Source of the DNA: Humulus lupulus
Taxonomy: Eukaryota > Streptophyta > Magnoliopsida > Rosales > Cannabaceae
Assembly: GCF_963169125.1 (NCBI RefSeq)
Contig: NC_084801.1
Span: forward strand, 116,091,061-116,155,060
Direction of reading: 5' to 3'
Length of the DNA stretch: 64,000 nucleotides
The stretch's first letter is position 1; every line of letters begins with the position of its first letter. The notes under the pieces are model-generated. The model was not told the origin of the DNA, did not search any database, and saw only the letters and a program-made list of their open reading frames with translations. Of this stretch, positions 43,742-54,781 are shown piece by piece. Position numbers and translations under genes: made by a program.

Positions 43742-44524
43742 TCCTTCATATTTACCTTTTACCTTTTACTTTCTATCTTTTTCTCAAGAACACTGAAGAA
43801 CAGAGCCCTTCGAACCCAGAAGACCCAAACAATCCCAAGGATCCACGGAATTTTTTCCCAGCCATTCATCATCTCAGAAGTTTGCACTAATCTTTATCCA
43901 AGTAAGTTTCTCGAACTTCTCCATCTTAGACTACCATGCAATATTTAATTTCTAGTTTGTTTCGGACTTTGAGTTTCTGAACGTTCTTGAAAAACTGATT
44001 TGGGGTACATGGGCACGTAGGTATGAGGATGATAGGATAAGAAAATAACACTATATGAGGCTTAGGAATCAGTTTGGGAGTTAGGATTATTGATTTAGGG
44101 CATAAAATTGAAGTAAAAATTTGATTTTTAAGCATGCAGAAAAAACTGGGTTTTTCCCGCCCTTTCAGAGTCGAGAAGTTTTTCTTGAAAAAAATTTCAC
44201 TTATGCTTTTTAATCCATTTTCCAAACTGTTGGCATAGACTTTAGTGTTTTTGTTAGAATGTTGTTGGTCGTATAAAAGCTTAACTTTTATACACGAGCA
44301 ACGTTATTCCAACTTTTCCACTTTCATGGTCTATTGGTCGTAGGTTCTCATCTCCCCTTCTCTATTCAAGGATTTTCATGCACGACCCATGGGGAGGTGA
44401 GAGGCTGATAAACAACGACTTACTCGCGCAGTTACTCGAAGATCAGGAACAGCCTTCGCTGATAATCCCGGAAATTCCCTTTTCTCATAACCCTTCAAAT
44501 AGATCCTCGACCAGTCCAACAAAC

Positions 44525-47000
44525 ATGGGTCGAGTAAAATCCATTGCTCAAAATAAAAAGAAAACAACCTCTCCTCCTGCCAAACAGCCTGTTCCTCGGG
44601 TTGAAAATCTTTAACCAACCCTTAACCTGAAAATACTCCCAGCCAGGAATCCAAACTAAAGCCCAACCTCGGGACGTCCTTTGACCAGAGGTCGAATGGT
44701 ACGTGGTACCTCCTAGAAACATTACAACTACGATGGTGGGGAATTATCTGAAGAAGTGCGGACTTCTTGGGATAACCTTATTTAAGCCTACAATCGACCA
44801 GCGGGCAAACTTGCCTGGGGGCGCCTTCAGTGCCTGGGCGCCTGCAGGGGCAACCTTGCCTCTTCATCCGTTTTTTCAGGGGGTGGCCAACCATTTCGAG
44901 GTCGCTCCCTTCCAAATTACCCCAAATGGATATAGAGTGCTTTCTGCTCTCTATATCCTGTACAACCATAAGAAGTAGCCCGTTCCTACGCCACATGAGA
45001 TCAATTATTTGTTTGATCTCAAGTCCAACCCCAATCACAACAACACGGGGTTCTTCCACTTTTACCACTAGGAATCTGCTAGCACTTTCCTGAGTGAGAT
45101 CACCCACAAGTCCAACGTGGGAAAGTACTTCTAGGAGTACTTTTTAACACCAGATCTGGTCGCTTAATTTTCTTTAGCTTGTCTGCACATTCCATTGAAC
45201 TTCAGTGTCATTTAGGTATGTGGCGTCGACCAACTCCTAGTCCAGAGATGGAGATACGAGAAGAATCCTTGGCCAGCATGACCGACATAGAAAAAAGTGT
45301 CAAAGAGCTAGTCACGGAGAACAATCTAAGGCTGGTTGGCCTTCTGGTGCCTCACCAGGATGTGAGGGAATCAACTGGGGAGGGCTACCGGTGAAGGAGT
45401 TCCCGAGTAGCACCAAGATGTGTCACAACCTCCGAGGAGGAGGACAACGAGAGTGACCATCAGGGAACCCTCCAGCACCCCGCGAGCAGCTGGAGCCCCT
45501 GCTCCACCAGGAATGGGTAAGTAGAAGGTTTCTGAACACCCCGAGCCTATTCTTGAATCTTCAGATGAGAACGGTACTGACTTCTCACTCTTAGGCATTT
45601 TTCCCATTCCCTATCATTTATTTGACGGGGATGACAACTTTAAATACATGCCTAATTTAAGTTCAGACTTCTTCAAGGCAGTGAGTGAGTGTAGCGGTAG
45701 TATAATAAATAATGTAGCGACCAATAGTTGTAGCTCGGGTATTTTACTTGTAATTTCTTTGATCTCATTTCAAAGATTTAGTAAGTATCTTCATCTATAT
45801 TGCCTGAACGTTCGCTTCTATTTTGTAGTCATGTCAGCTGAAGATCTGTTCAACCTGTACAGCAAACCTAAACTCGCCGCTCCTCTGAGCAAGAAAAAGG
45901 GGAGCAGGCAACACCGTGGAGAGAGCAGCAACAACCTTCTGATAAAAAAGGTTCAGACTGCGGATCCTCCAATGCCAGCTCCTTTCAAGGAAACAACACC
46001 TCCTCCAGCTTCCATCAACCAGACGTCTCCGCCAGCCCCTGTCGACCAGACACATCCTCTAGCATCTGTTAACGAACCTCCACTAGCTCCTGCTGACCAG
46101 ACACCTCCTGATCAGACAGGAAAAGCTTTGAGAAACATTGGGCTTAGTTCAGCCAAGGATAGGCTGACTAAGCTATCGAGGCACCGATGCAGCCGAGAGG
46201 CCATCATCGGTACCGACTCCATGGAGGTCGACCAGATCATTAACCGCACGCTAAGCGAAGTGCTCAGCGTAAGTTGCCATTTACTGCTGAGCTTTATTTG
46301 TTTGCCTTGAAATTTTATTTATACTAACAGTTTTACCTTCTTGCTGATCGCAGGGAGTTCTAACCATGAGCGCTAGTTGGAGCCGCTCGGGGGCCCTGAC
46401 GGCTTAATATGAAAGAGACTTGGCGAGCAGCTTAAGGCGTCCGAGGACAGACATGATGAAGAGCTTAAAGTGTCCAAGGCCAAACACGTTGAGGCACTTA
46501 AGATGGCTGATGTGAAATACATTGAGTAGCTCAAGGTAGCCGAGAAGAAAAATGCTGAGCTGCTCGAACAGAAGGCTAAGCTGGTCGAAGAGCTGAAACA
46601 ACACCAGGCTACTTTGATCAAAGCCATCAAAACTAAAGAGAAGTACAAGGAGGCTTCTTTGCTTAATTTTAAGGAAGCCTTTAAGCTTCAAGATGATCTG
46701 GTCATCAGCAGAAATGTGACTCAGAGGTTGGAGGAACGCGTCAAAGAGCTCGAGGAGACCAATGCCAGTAACCTGGAGAGGTACAAGGGGGCCACTTTCA
46801 AATGCTTTTATACGTTCTGTAAGCATAACTGCGAGGTGGACTTCAGCTATCTCTCAGAGCGTATGAGGCAGACTGAGATAAACAGGTGCCTGGCTTGCCT
46901 TGAAGAGGAAGAGCAAGTGAGAGTTCCAGCATCCCTTGAAATCTCTTTGGCTACGGGCATCGATGGCGTAGATGAGGAAATTGGGGCCTTCATCGACTAG
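44525..47000 (+). pseudogene. E4 antisense gene, degraded relative of the E2 antisense gene
   Basis: Its start MGRVKSIAQNKKKTTSPP resembles the basic start of the E2 gene. At 44703-45160 the frame has GAFSAWAPAGATLPLHPFFQ, FEVAPFQITPNGYRVLSAL and VPTPHEINYLFDLKSNP, colinear with exon 1 of E2, with several stops. A part near 45830-46268 starts after an acceptor-like TTTTGTAG (MSAEDLFNLYSKPKLAAPLS) and ends at donor CAGCGTAAGT; the intron 46269-46353 (GT-AG, 85 nt, phase 0) matches the last E2 intron in place and phase. After it comes a coiled coil (46400-46770, KAKLVEELKQHQATLIKAIK) and a tail ending at TAG 46998-47000. The copy is dead, but its shape confirms the gene model in E2. Confidence 0.7.
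46269..46353 (+). other. Predicted intron in the E4 antisense gene
   Basis: It has a GTAAGTTGCC donor, a CTGATCGCAG acceptor and a T-rich interior, and lies between a proline-rich exon and a coiled-coil exon exactly as the last E2 intron does (phase 0 in both). Confidence 0.6.
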
Positions 47001-47728
47001 CAAACTCCTCAAGATCCTCATGCTTCATAATTTTTGTTTGTTATTTATTTACTTTGTAATTTGGGACACACTGACCTCGGTTTGTAGTGTCAAGACAATA
47101 TAACCTTTGCTGCACGAGCAGCTTTTTCTTTTAAACAGAGAGTTACATCCGAGCAGCAACTGCTCGTGGTGTGAAGCAATTTACTTTTAATATTTAGATA
47201 TTATAATACTTGCAATATATTACAACATCTTGTCTGCATGAACGAACTTAGCATAGTACTTTGGTTTGATTTAACAAAATTTAAACAAAATTTTGAAAAA
47301 TACACTAAGTACCGTAGCATGCTTTCACTTATTTTTCTCGTGTGTTTACACATACTTGTCGATATGCTTTGCTTACTAATACCTTATATGCCCCCAAGTG
47401 ATTGAGGATCTTTAGGTCCTCGGTCACTTTCCTTGACCAAGTCCTGTTCGAACATTACTGCTTGTAATAGACATTTATAACAAATGATAATATAGCAAAA
47501 CAACACACGTAATGAGCAAATGCTTGTAATAAATACAATAGTTGGAAAGATTGACTGGTTGTGCATAGTCCCTTTTATTTCTCGTAATAAATGGATAATT
47601 GTGTCTGTACGAGTGATAAAAAATATGATCTTACACTTATAAGAAATCAGTCACAAGATTGACTAACCCTTGTTCATAAATTTGTAAAAAGTAAAATTGA
47701 TACAAGTCAATTCTTTAAGAAGAATTGT
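47001..47728. other. E4 non-coding region between antisense gene and pol
   Basis: It is equivalent in position to the 119-bp array of E2, but no tandem repeats are visible. It has CGAGCAGC-type repeats near 47115-47165. No coding content. Confidence 0.5.
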
Positions 47729-48790
47729 TTATTGATAGTACTTGCGCAGGTGTTCTCCATTCCAATAGCAAGGAATGAGATCTCAATTTAAGTGAGCAAG
47801 TTTATAAGTGCCTGGATGGAGGACTTCTTCGATTTGGTACGGTCCTTCCCAGTTAGGTCCAAGTACTCCAACAGCTTGATCGCGGGTGTTAAGGAAAACT
47901 CTTCTAAGTACTAGATCTCTTACATTAAACTTTCTTTCGCTTACTTTAGAGTTAAAATACCGAGTGACCTTTTGCTGGTAAGCTGCTACTCGGAGTTGGG
48001 CATGCTCGCGCCTTTCATCGACCAAATCCAAAGATTCCATCAATAACTGACTATTAGCGTCTTGATCGTATGTCATCCTTCGATGTGATGGCGGATCTAA
48101 TTCAACAGGCAACATAGCCTCATATCCATAAGCCAAGGAAAATGGAGTATGGCCTGTTGATCTTCGATGCGACGTTCTATACGACCAAAGGACTTCAAGA
48201 AACTATTCTAACCATGTCCCCTTTGCTTCTTCAAGCCTTTTCTTCAGAGTATCTTTTAATGTCTAGTTGACAACCTCAACTTGTCCGTTTACCTGCGGAG
48301 GAGCCACTGAAGAAAAGCTTTTGATAATCCCATGTCATTTGCAAAAATTTGTGAACAGATCACTATCAAATTGCGTACCGTTGTCTGAGACATTTTTTCT
48401 TGGCAATCCGTAGCGACGTATTATGTTCTTGATTACAAAATCCAGCACTTTCTTGGTCGTTATGGTTGCCAGTGGCTCAGCTTTAGCCCACTTTGTGAAG
48501 TAGTCAACAACTACCACGACATATTTGACGTTGCCTTTTCTTGTGGGCAAAGACCCAATCAAATTTATTCCTCACACTGCGAATGGCCACGGGCTTTACA
48601 TCTGCTTTAGCTCATAAGGGGCTGCTCGTGGCATCTTGGAGAATCTCTGACACTTGTCGCATTTTCGAACAAAATTCAACGAGTCTTCATTCATTGTTGG
48701 CCAGAAGTACCCTTGCCTTAGGATTTTTTTCGATAAACTCTGCCCCCAGTGTGATCCCCGCAGAAACCTTCATGGACTTCTCGTATTAAT
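47729..48790 (-). pseudogene. E4 integrase, frameshifted
   Basis: From the right: a zinc domain near 48730-48790 (REVHEGFCGDHTGG), then a core with SLPTRKGNVKYVVVVVDYFT and VSDNGTQFDSDLFTNFC (second aspartate present). A stop and frame change follow, then a C-terminal part from 48136 (MAYGYEAMLPVELDPP, LVLRRVFLNTRDQ and YQIEEVLHPGTYKLAHL). One stop precedes the final HLRKYYQ, and pol ends with TAA at complement 47729-47731. Integrase order and motifs match E2. Confidence 0.87.
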
Positions 48791-49739
48791 TCTTTGGCCT
48801 TTTCTTTAGAGACACACCTTAGGAGTGGCATTGAGTACCCTCTTTTGTATAAAATTTCGTTGACCAGGATAAATCGAGCAAATTGCCTCTGGAGAGCTCT
48901 TGCTTTGTTTTTGTCCGTCGGCAGCAATCCGTGCATTATGTACTCAATGAAAGTTTCCATCCATGTATCTGCTGCCTGAATTACCAGAGAGGTTTCTTCT
49001 GCTTTGATGCTTGGTGCAGACAGCCGTTCAACATGCATTATATTCAGGGTGTCAGCATCCTTTGCACTTGCTAATTTGGCCAAAGCATCAATGTTTGAGT
49101 TCTAGTCGCGAGGTACTTGCTGGAGAATGTATTTTTCAAATTGTGCCAACAAATCCTTTGCTTTTTTCAAGTAAGCAACCATCTTCAGACCCCGGGCTTG
49201 ATATTCTCCAGTAATTTGATTAACCACCAACTGGGAGTCACTATAGATTTCAAGTGACTTTATGTTCATGTCCCTGGCTAATCGTAAACCTGCGAGCAGT
49301 GCTTCATACTCAGCTTTGTTATTGGACGCTGTGAAGTCGAATCTGATTGCACAGTGGAATTGATGTCCTTCAGGCGTTACCAAAATCACTCCGGCTCCAG
49401 CGTGGTGCTTGTTAGAAGAGTTGTCTGTAAAGAACTTCCAAGAGGGAGTTTGGCTTTGAGGCTCAGGCTCTTTTATCTGTTAACTGTCGGAAGCCTAGTG
49501 AGCTCTGTGACAAAGGCTTCTAGAGCTTGTCCTTTTATTGTTGTTCGTGGTGAATAAGAAATATCAAACTGGCCAAGTTCAACTATCCATTTCAATAATC
49601 GACTAGCAGCTTATGGCTTCTGCAGAACTTGACGTAAGGGCTGGTTGATTAGTACTGTGATGGGGTGAGCTTGAAAGTATGGCCGCAACTTTTTGGAGGC
49701 TAATATCAAGAAATAGGCTAATTTTTCAATGGGCGGATA
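48718..49739 (-). pseudogene. E4 RNase H region
   Basis: An open piece at 49389-49102 contains ILVTPEGHQFHCAIRFDF, NNKAEYEALLAGLRLA and EIYSDSQLVVNQITGEY, the core of a plant gypsy RNase H with its glutamate and second aspartate. 49083-48718 continues with LAKLASAKDADTL and runs into the integrase zinc domain. Between 49390 and 49739 the connection part is present in broken frames. Confidence 0.85.
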
Positions 49740-50905
49740 TCACAGTTCTGCTCCTATTAGCCTTTTACTTAAATAATATACAACTTTTTGCACATTTTCC
49801 TCCTTTCTTACCAGGACAACACTTGTAGCGTATTCTGTGACCGCAAAATAGATGAACAAAGTTTCCTTTTCAACTGACTTAGATAGAATTGGTGGCTGTG
49901 ACATATGAGACTTTAAAGCCTGGAAAGCCTGCTCGAACTCCTCTGTCCACTCGAATTTCTTATTGCCCCTAAGTAGATTAAAAAATGGGACGCACTTGTC
50001 CATTGAATTGGAGATAAATCTACTTAGAGCAGCTATCCTCCAGGTTAAACTTTGAACATCTTTTATCTTTGTTGGCAATTTCATATCAGTCAGGGCCTTG
50101 ATCTTTTCGGGATTAGCTTCAATACCGCGTGAGTTCACTATAAATCCCAAAAATTTCCCTGATCCAACTCCAAAGGAACACTTGAGGGGATTAAGCTTCA
50201 TTTGATATTTGTTCAAGATGTTGAAGCACTCTTGCACATCCCCTACGTGTTCTTCTGCCTTCTTCGACTTAACCAGCATGTCATCAACATATAATTCCAT
50301 GTTTGTACCGATCAACTCTTTGAACATGTGATTGAATAATCGCTGGTAAGTCGCACCAGCATTTTTCAAACTGAAGGGCATTACTTTGTACAGTAAAGCC
50401 CTGTATCGGTCTAAAAGCTAGTGTGATCCTCATCAGGTGGGTGCATACTGATCTGATTATACCCAGAGTATGCATCCATGAATGATAGGATCTCGTGCCC
50501 TGAAGTGGCATCGACCAGCTGGTCGATCCTTGGGAGCAGGAAACAATATCTTGGGCAGGCTTTATTAAGGTCCGTAAAATCCACGCATGTTCTCCATTTG
50601 CCATTTGGCTTGGGTACTAGTACGGGATTAGAAACCCACGATGGATAAAACGCTACCCTGATGAATCCGTTCTCCTTTAGCTTCTCGACTTCTTCCTTTA
50701 AAGCTTTCGATCTATCTTTGTCGAGCAACCTTCTTTTCTGTTGTACTGATGGAAAACTTTTATCTATGTTCAGGACATGGCTGATAACTATTGGGTCAAT
50801 TCTAACCATATCTTTGTGCGAACAGGCAAAGACTTCCTGGTTTTTCCTCAAAAATTCCACCAGCTTTTGTTTTGTTGTTGTTTCTAAGTTTTTTCTGACT
50901 TTCAC
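49740..50905 (-). pseudogene. E4 reverse transcriptase in two frames
   Basis: The N-terminal piece (50905-50411) has VLVPKPNGKWRTCVDFT, LLPRIDQLVDATSGHE and FMDAYSGYNQISMHP. The C-terminal piece (50381-49740) has MPFSLKNAGATYQRLFN, ELYVDDMLVKSKKAEEH (intact YVDD), CSFGVGSGKFLGFIVNS and the connection start LFIYFAVTEYATSVVLV. A frame change of a few bases near 50385-50410 separates them. Confidence 0.92.
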
Positions 50906-51535
50906 AACCCTGGTTGGATCTGTCTCATCGAGTTGGACCTCCTCAAGGTCCTCGATTGGTCCTACTTCCTCATCAAAATCCCCAAAGCGAGGATCTAAAT
51001 CCCTATCCTCACTTTGGGCAACACCTTATTTGGTGACGCACTCACCTAGTTGGGCTTCTATTTCATCGGCCAACAACAACTCTTTTTCGGTGACTTCCCT
51101 CGATCTACCTTTCTTTGCCTTAGTAATTGAGGAATTATAGCATTCCCTCGCTTCTCGCTGGTTCCCCAACACGCATCCTACCCCCGCGTAAGTTAGGAAC
51201 TTCATGGCGAGGTGCCAGACTGAGGTTACAGCTCACAGGTCAACCAGAATGGGTCTTCCAATCACATCATTGTATGTGGAAGGATAATCAACTACTATAA
51301 AAGTAGTGAGTAATGTCATGTTCGCAAGTGCAGTCCCTGCTGTAACCAGAAGCCTAATCGACCTTGTTGGAGCGAGCCCTTCGCCAGAAAAACCATAAAT
51401 GGTTTGGTTGCATGGCTCTAGGTCCTTTACTAACAATTTCATTCTCTCTAATGAAGATTTGTAAAAGATATTCACTAAGCTCCCTGTGTCAACTAACACC
51501 CTCTTAACAATCATGTTGGCTATCTGGACGTCCAC
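50906..51535 (-). pseudogene. E4 protease and linker
   Basis: The active-site loop is VLVDTGSLVNIFYKSSL with the classical DTG triad, unlike DNG in E1-E3. FIVVDYPSTYNDVIGRPIL follows. The acidic linker toward RT (EDLEEVQLDE type) lies in broken frames at 50906-51230. Confidence 0.87.
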
Positions 51536-51559
51536 GACCAGAGGGTCCGAATGAGGGAA

Positions 51560-52293
51560 TCAGACATGTTGAGCATCAAGCTTAGAGAAATTTATTAGCT
51601 CTTCCTCTGTTCGAGCTTTTTTGGGAGTTCGCTCCTCCACATTCAGCATTTCGATGTCCTGGTCGTGGCGTAAGGTCTGAGCGTATCGCTCCCTTGCCTT
51701 CCCACTATCTCCTGCAAGGTGTGGGCCACCACAGATGGTTAGCAACGTACCTGCCACAGGAGCTGGCTGTAAAGGTGGCGAGCGTTGGCGTACAGGCGCC
51801 TGCATGTTGTCACCTTGAGCCTCTCGTTGAGAACCTCCATTGGCTCGTACGTCTCTCTTCAGGTGTCCTTGTCTAATAAGGAACTCAATCTCATCTTTAA
51901 GCTGGTTACATTCATTAGTGTCAAGACCATAGTTGTTGTGGAAATGACAAAACTTCGTTGTATCTCTCTTGGAGATATCCTTCCTTATAGGCGTTGGTCG
52001 CTTGTAAGGGACATTGGAGCTGGTCGCCTGGTACACCTCCGCTGTGCTTTCAACAAGGGTCGTATAGTTGGTGAACCTTGGCTTGTACCTGTTTCCCTTA
52101 GGGCACATGTTCTTGGACGTCGACGACTCATTGTTTGCCCTTTTTCCACCATTTTTACCGTTCTCGTTGCCTTTGTCATTACCATTGGGTTTATCCGACC
52201 CGTTGGCGGATCTAGCGGGATCTTCTTTCGGTCCCTTATCTTTCGCATGCCACTTCCCTTCATTGGAAATCGCCTCATCGAGCTTAATGTACC
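51560..52293 (-). pseudogene. E4 gag C-terminal part, cut by E5
   Basis: It contains a lysine/asparagine-rich linker (DKGNENGKNGGKRANNES), the spacer FTNYTTLVESTAEVYQAT and the knuckle CHFHNNYGLDTNECNQLKDE near 51950-51880. It ends with a glutamate-rich part before the protease. The apparent first seven residues of the open frame (52312-52294) are antisense E5 LTR sequence, so the open frame is a chimera at its start. Confidence 0.88.
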
Positions 52294-54767
52294 TGTAATG
52301 ACCCAAAATCACTAATAAGGCTTAAGGGCCTTGATTAGTGTGCCGAGAGGGAATAATTGGAGGTTATGTGAATTAATGGTCTGAGAATGCATGTTTATGA
52401 GTATTGGATAAACATGCAGGCCCTGTTTGGCTGGTAAGGGCATAATTGTAATTTTGGCCCGTTAGGGCATAAATGTGATTATTTGGGATAACTGTTGAGA
52501 CCACATTATTATGTGGATATATGTGTTTGCATCTTTCGGCACGAGGCGATCCTAAGGAGCAAGAAGCGGGAAGGTCACAATGGGACTCGGTACTTGACTC
52601 GGGGTGAGTCAAGGGGTATTTCGGGTAATGGACACTTATTTGGGTTATTGGGTTATGAAAATAAATAATTGGAGATATATTTGAGGTTAGGAAGCCTAGG
52701 TGGGAATCCTGGGGAATTTTACCATTTTGCCCTCGGGGACGTTTTCGGTACCCTGAGTCTTGGGATTGACTTAAGTAGTTAAGGATAGATAAAACAAAGG
52801 AAGGAAAACAGTAGAAGATATCCTAAACCGACCTTTCTCCCCCCTCTCTCCTTTTCTCTCAAGGAACTCCGTGAAACCAAAGGATTTATGGCTGGAAAAT
52901 TCAAGGGTTTGGGCTGGAATCTTGAGGGATATTTCAGTGGTAATCTGGAGGTTCAAAAGGGAATTTATGTAAGCATTTAATTTTAGTTTAGCTGGCTGAA
53001 TTTTGTGGTTTTTGCTGGGTTCTAAGGATTTTTGGGTCTTGATTTTGAAGATCAATTTGAGGCTAAGGATTTGGGGTTAGCTCAGTGATAGCTAAGGGAA
53101 TCAACCAGGAGTTGAGGTAAGCTTCGAATTATATTCATGATCATTAGATTCTATGTTTTCTTTGACTGGTTTGAGTGTTCTTAAGCTTGTGGGTTCAAAG
53201 ACTGAAATGTTGTTTAGATGAGTTTCTAGACTAGATTTCTACTGGGTTTTGCTGCTGGAAGCATGTTAGAGAGTTGTGATAATTGAATTGTGTTATTGGG
53301 ATGGTTTAGGGTGGATTTGGGTGAGGTTTGAATGTTAAAAATGGTGGTTTTTCTTGGGTTCGCGGGGCTGGGCCGCAACTCTGTTCTAGAGTGTCGCGGC
53401 CCTACGGAGCAAGGAAGAGCCAGGAAGGCTCTGAGATGAGGGAGCGCCGTGGCGCCACAGGGCAGGGCTGCGGCGCGTGTCTGTGACCAGAGAGGCCTAG
53501 CCTCTGTTTTAGGGGGCGGGCCGCGGCGCAATTTCTTGGGGCTGCGGCCCTTAAGGGAATTTTTGGCCTTTTGGAGTTTTTAAGCGTGGGAACCTAATCT
53601 AGGGTGCTCGGGATCAATCCCACTATCGTGTTTGGTGGAATTCGATGTCCCAGGGATTAGAACTCTATCCGGAAACCCTTATACAATTATTGATGGAATC
53701 TTTATCATGGTTGTGACTAGGTTTATGCTTGGGCTTGGGGCAGGATCGTGCTCGGGGGTCGTCTTTTCTAATTAAAGCACTTGGAATTAAAGGTTAGAAA
53801 ACTGCACCTGTTATGTGGATAGGATGGGACTAAGTGTTCCCTCATATTTGTATGCATTGTTATATGATTGTGATAAACCATGTGAGTATGTTGGGACTAA
53901 GAGTTCCCTATAATTGTATGAATGTCATGAGGTGGTATTATGCCACGGGGACATGTGATAAACGACCTTAGGGTGCCGGAATCAACACTTGCGCACAGGG
54001 CACGGCTCATCCACTGGTAGTTGAGGAGAGCTTAATAATCACTGAGCTCGATTAAGCTGGCCAGAGTCAGTGGGGTGAACACTGGGCTTGGTCTGAGTGA
54101 GCCAAACACAGTGGAATAAATAGAGGGTGTGATGTACGGGCATTAACCCTAGTTGTTGCTTGACTTGTATTCCATTGTTAAATGTTGTGTATGCTATGCT
54201 GAGTATCTGTAACTAGATCATTGGTTATTGCTTGATATCTTGGATTGAATGAATGTTATGACCTGCTGGGTAATTGATTAATGTCTTATAAATTATTTGG
54301 TTATGCTCTATGAATTACTTAGCTGCTAATACTGATTATGTTATGATATTGTGTTTTCTTGCTGAGCCTCGGCTCACGGGTGCTACGTGGTGCAGGTAAA
54401 TGCAAGGGTAAGATGAGTTGACCATGAGTTGGAGAACTCTGGCGGCGAGATGTACATTGTCAGCTGCTCGGCTGCCACAATCGAGGGTTTGTACGGGGAC
54501 TAAACCTAAAACGTGTATTTTGCCATTAAAGTGGCTTGGTTATTTACTTGTTTTGGAAATTTTGTAATTACGTTATTTAAACCTTGATTTGGGATCCCAG
54601 GTACCAAATATTTGTCTTAATGAAAATTATTCGTTTATAACCAAAATCTTTTAAACCTAACCGGTTTGTGTCGTCAGATTCACATTTTTAATCAAATGAC
54701 TTGATTAGCAAGTCTTGCACTATTTCAAATACACAGTGTAACATTCTTGGTTATCCAAGGCATTACA
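52294..54767 (+). repeat. E5 left LTR (2474 bp, family B)
   Basis: It starts TGTAATGACCCAAAATCACT and ends CCAAGGCATTACA, followed by ACTTGGTATCAGAGTG. It contains the GC-rich GGGCCGCGGC-type cluster (about 53366-53550) and the conserved block CCTCGGCTCACGGGTGCTAC (54366-54385) with GTGCAGGTAAATGC (54390-54403). It lies inside the gag of E4. Confidence 0.9.
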
Positions 54768-54770
54768 ACT

Positions 54771-54781
54771 TGGTATCAGAG
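54771..54781 (+). other. E5 primer-binding site (tRNA-iMet type)
   Basis: TGGTATCAGAG, the classical plant site complementary to initiator methionine tRNA, three bases after the LTR CA. Confidence 0.9.

Larger units (their letters stand above)
42918..52293 (-). mobile_element. E4: minus-strand Ty3/gypsy Tat-like element, 5' part lost
   Basis: Right to left: gag C-terminus (from 52293), protease, RT, RNase H, integrase (to 47729), a non-coding part, an antisense gene on the plus strand (44525-47000), a polypurine tract and the 3' LTR (42918-43506). It is inserted into E6 on the left and interrupted by E5 on the right; its 5' LTR and gag N-terminus are not in the window. Its pol has several frameshifts. 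Confidence 0.92.

Noticed and set aside
45781..45828. GTAAGT to TTTTGTAG as a complete intron in the E4 antisense gene
   Set aside because: At 48 nt it is too short for a plant intron. The acceptor may be real, matching an E2 acceptor, but the donor is probably elsewhere.
53226..53531. Arginine/proline-rich minus-strand frame in the E5 left LTR, and its counterpart near 59438-59677
   Set aside because: Both are shadows of the GCCGCGGC-rich LTR cluster and do not align as proteins in a consistent frame.
54771..54781. TGGTATCAGAG as part of a tRNA gene
   Set aside because: It is a primer-binding site three bases after an LTR end; no tRNA cloverleaf can be formed around it.
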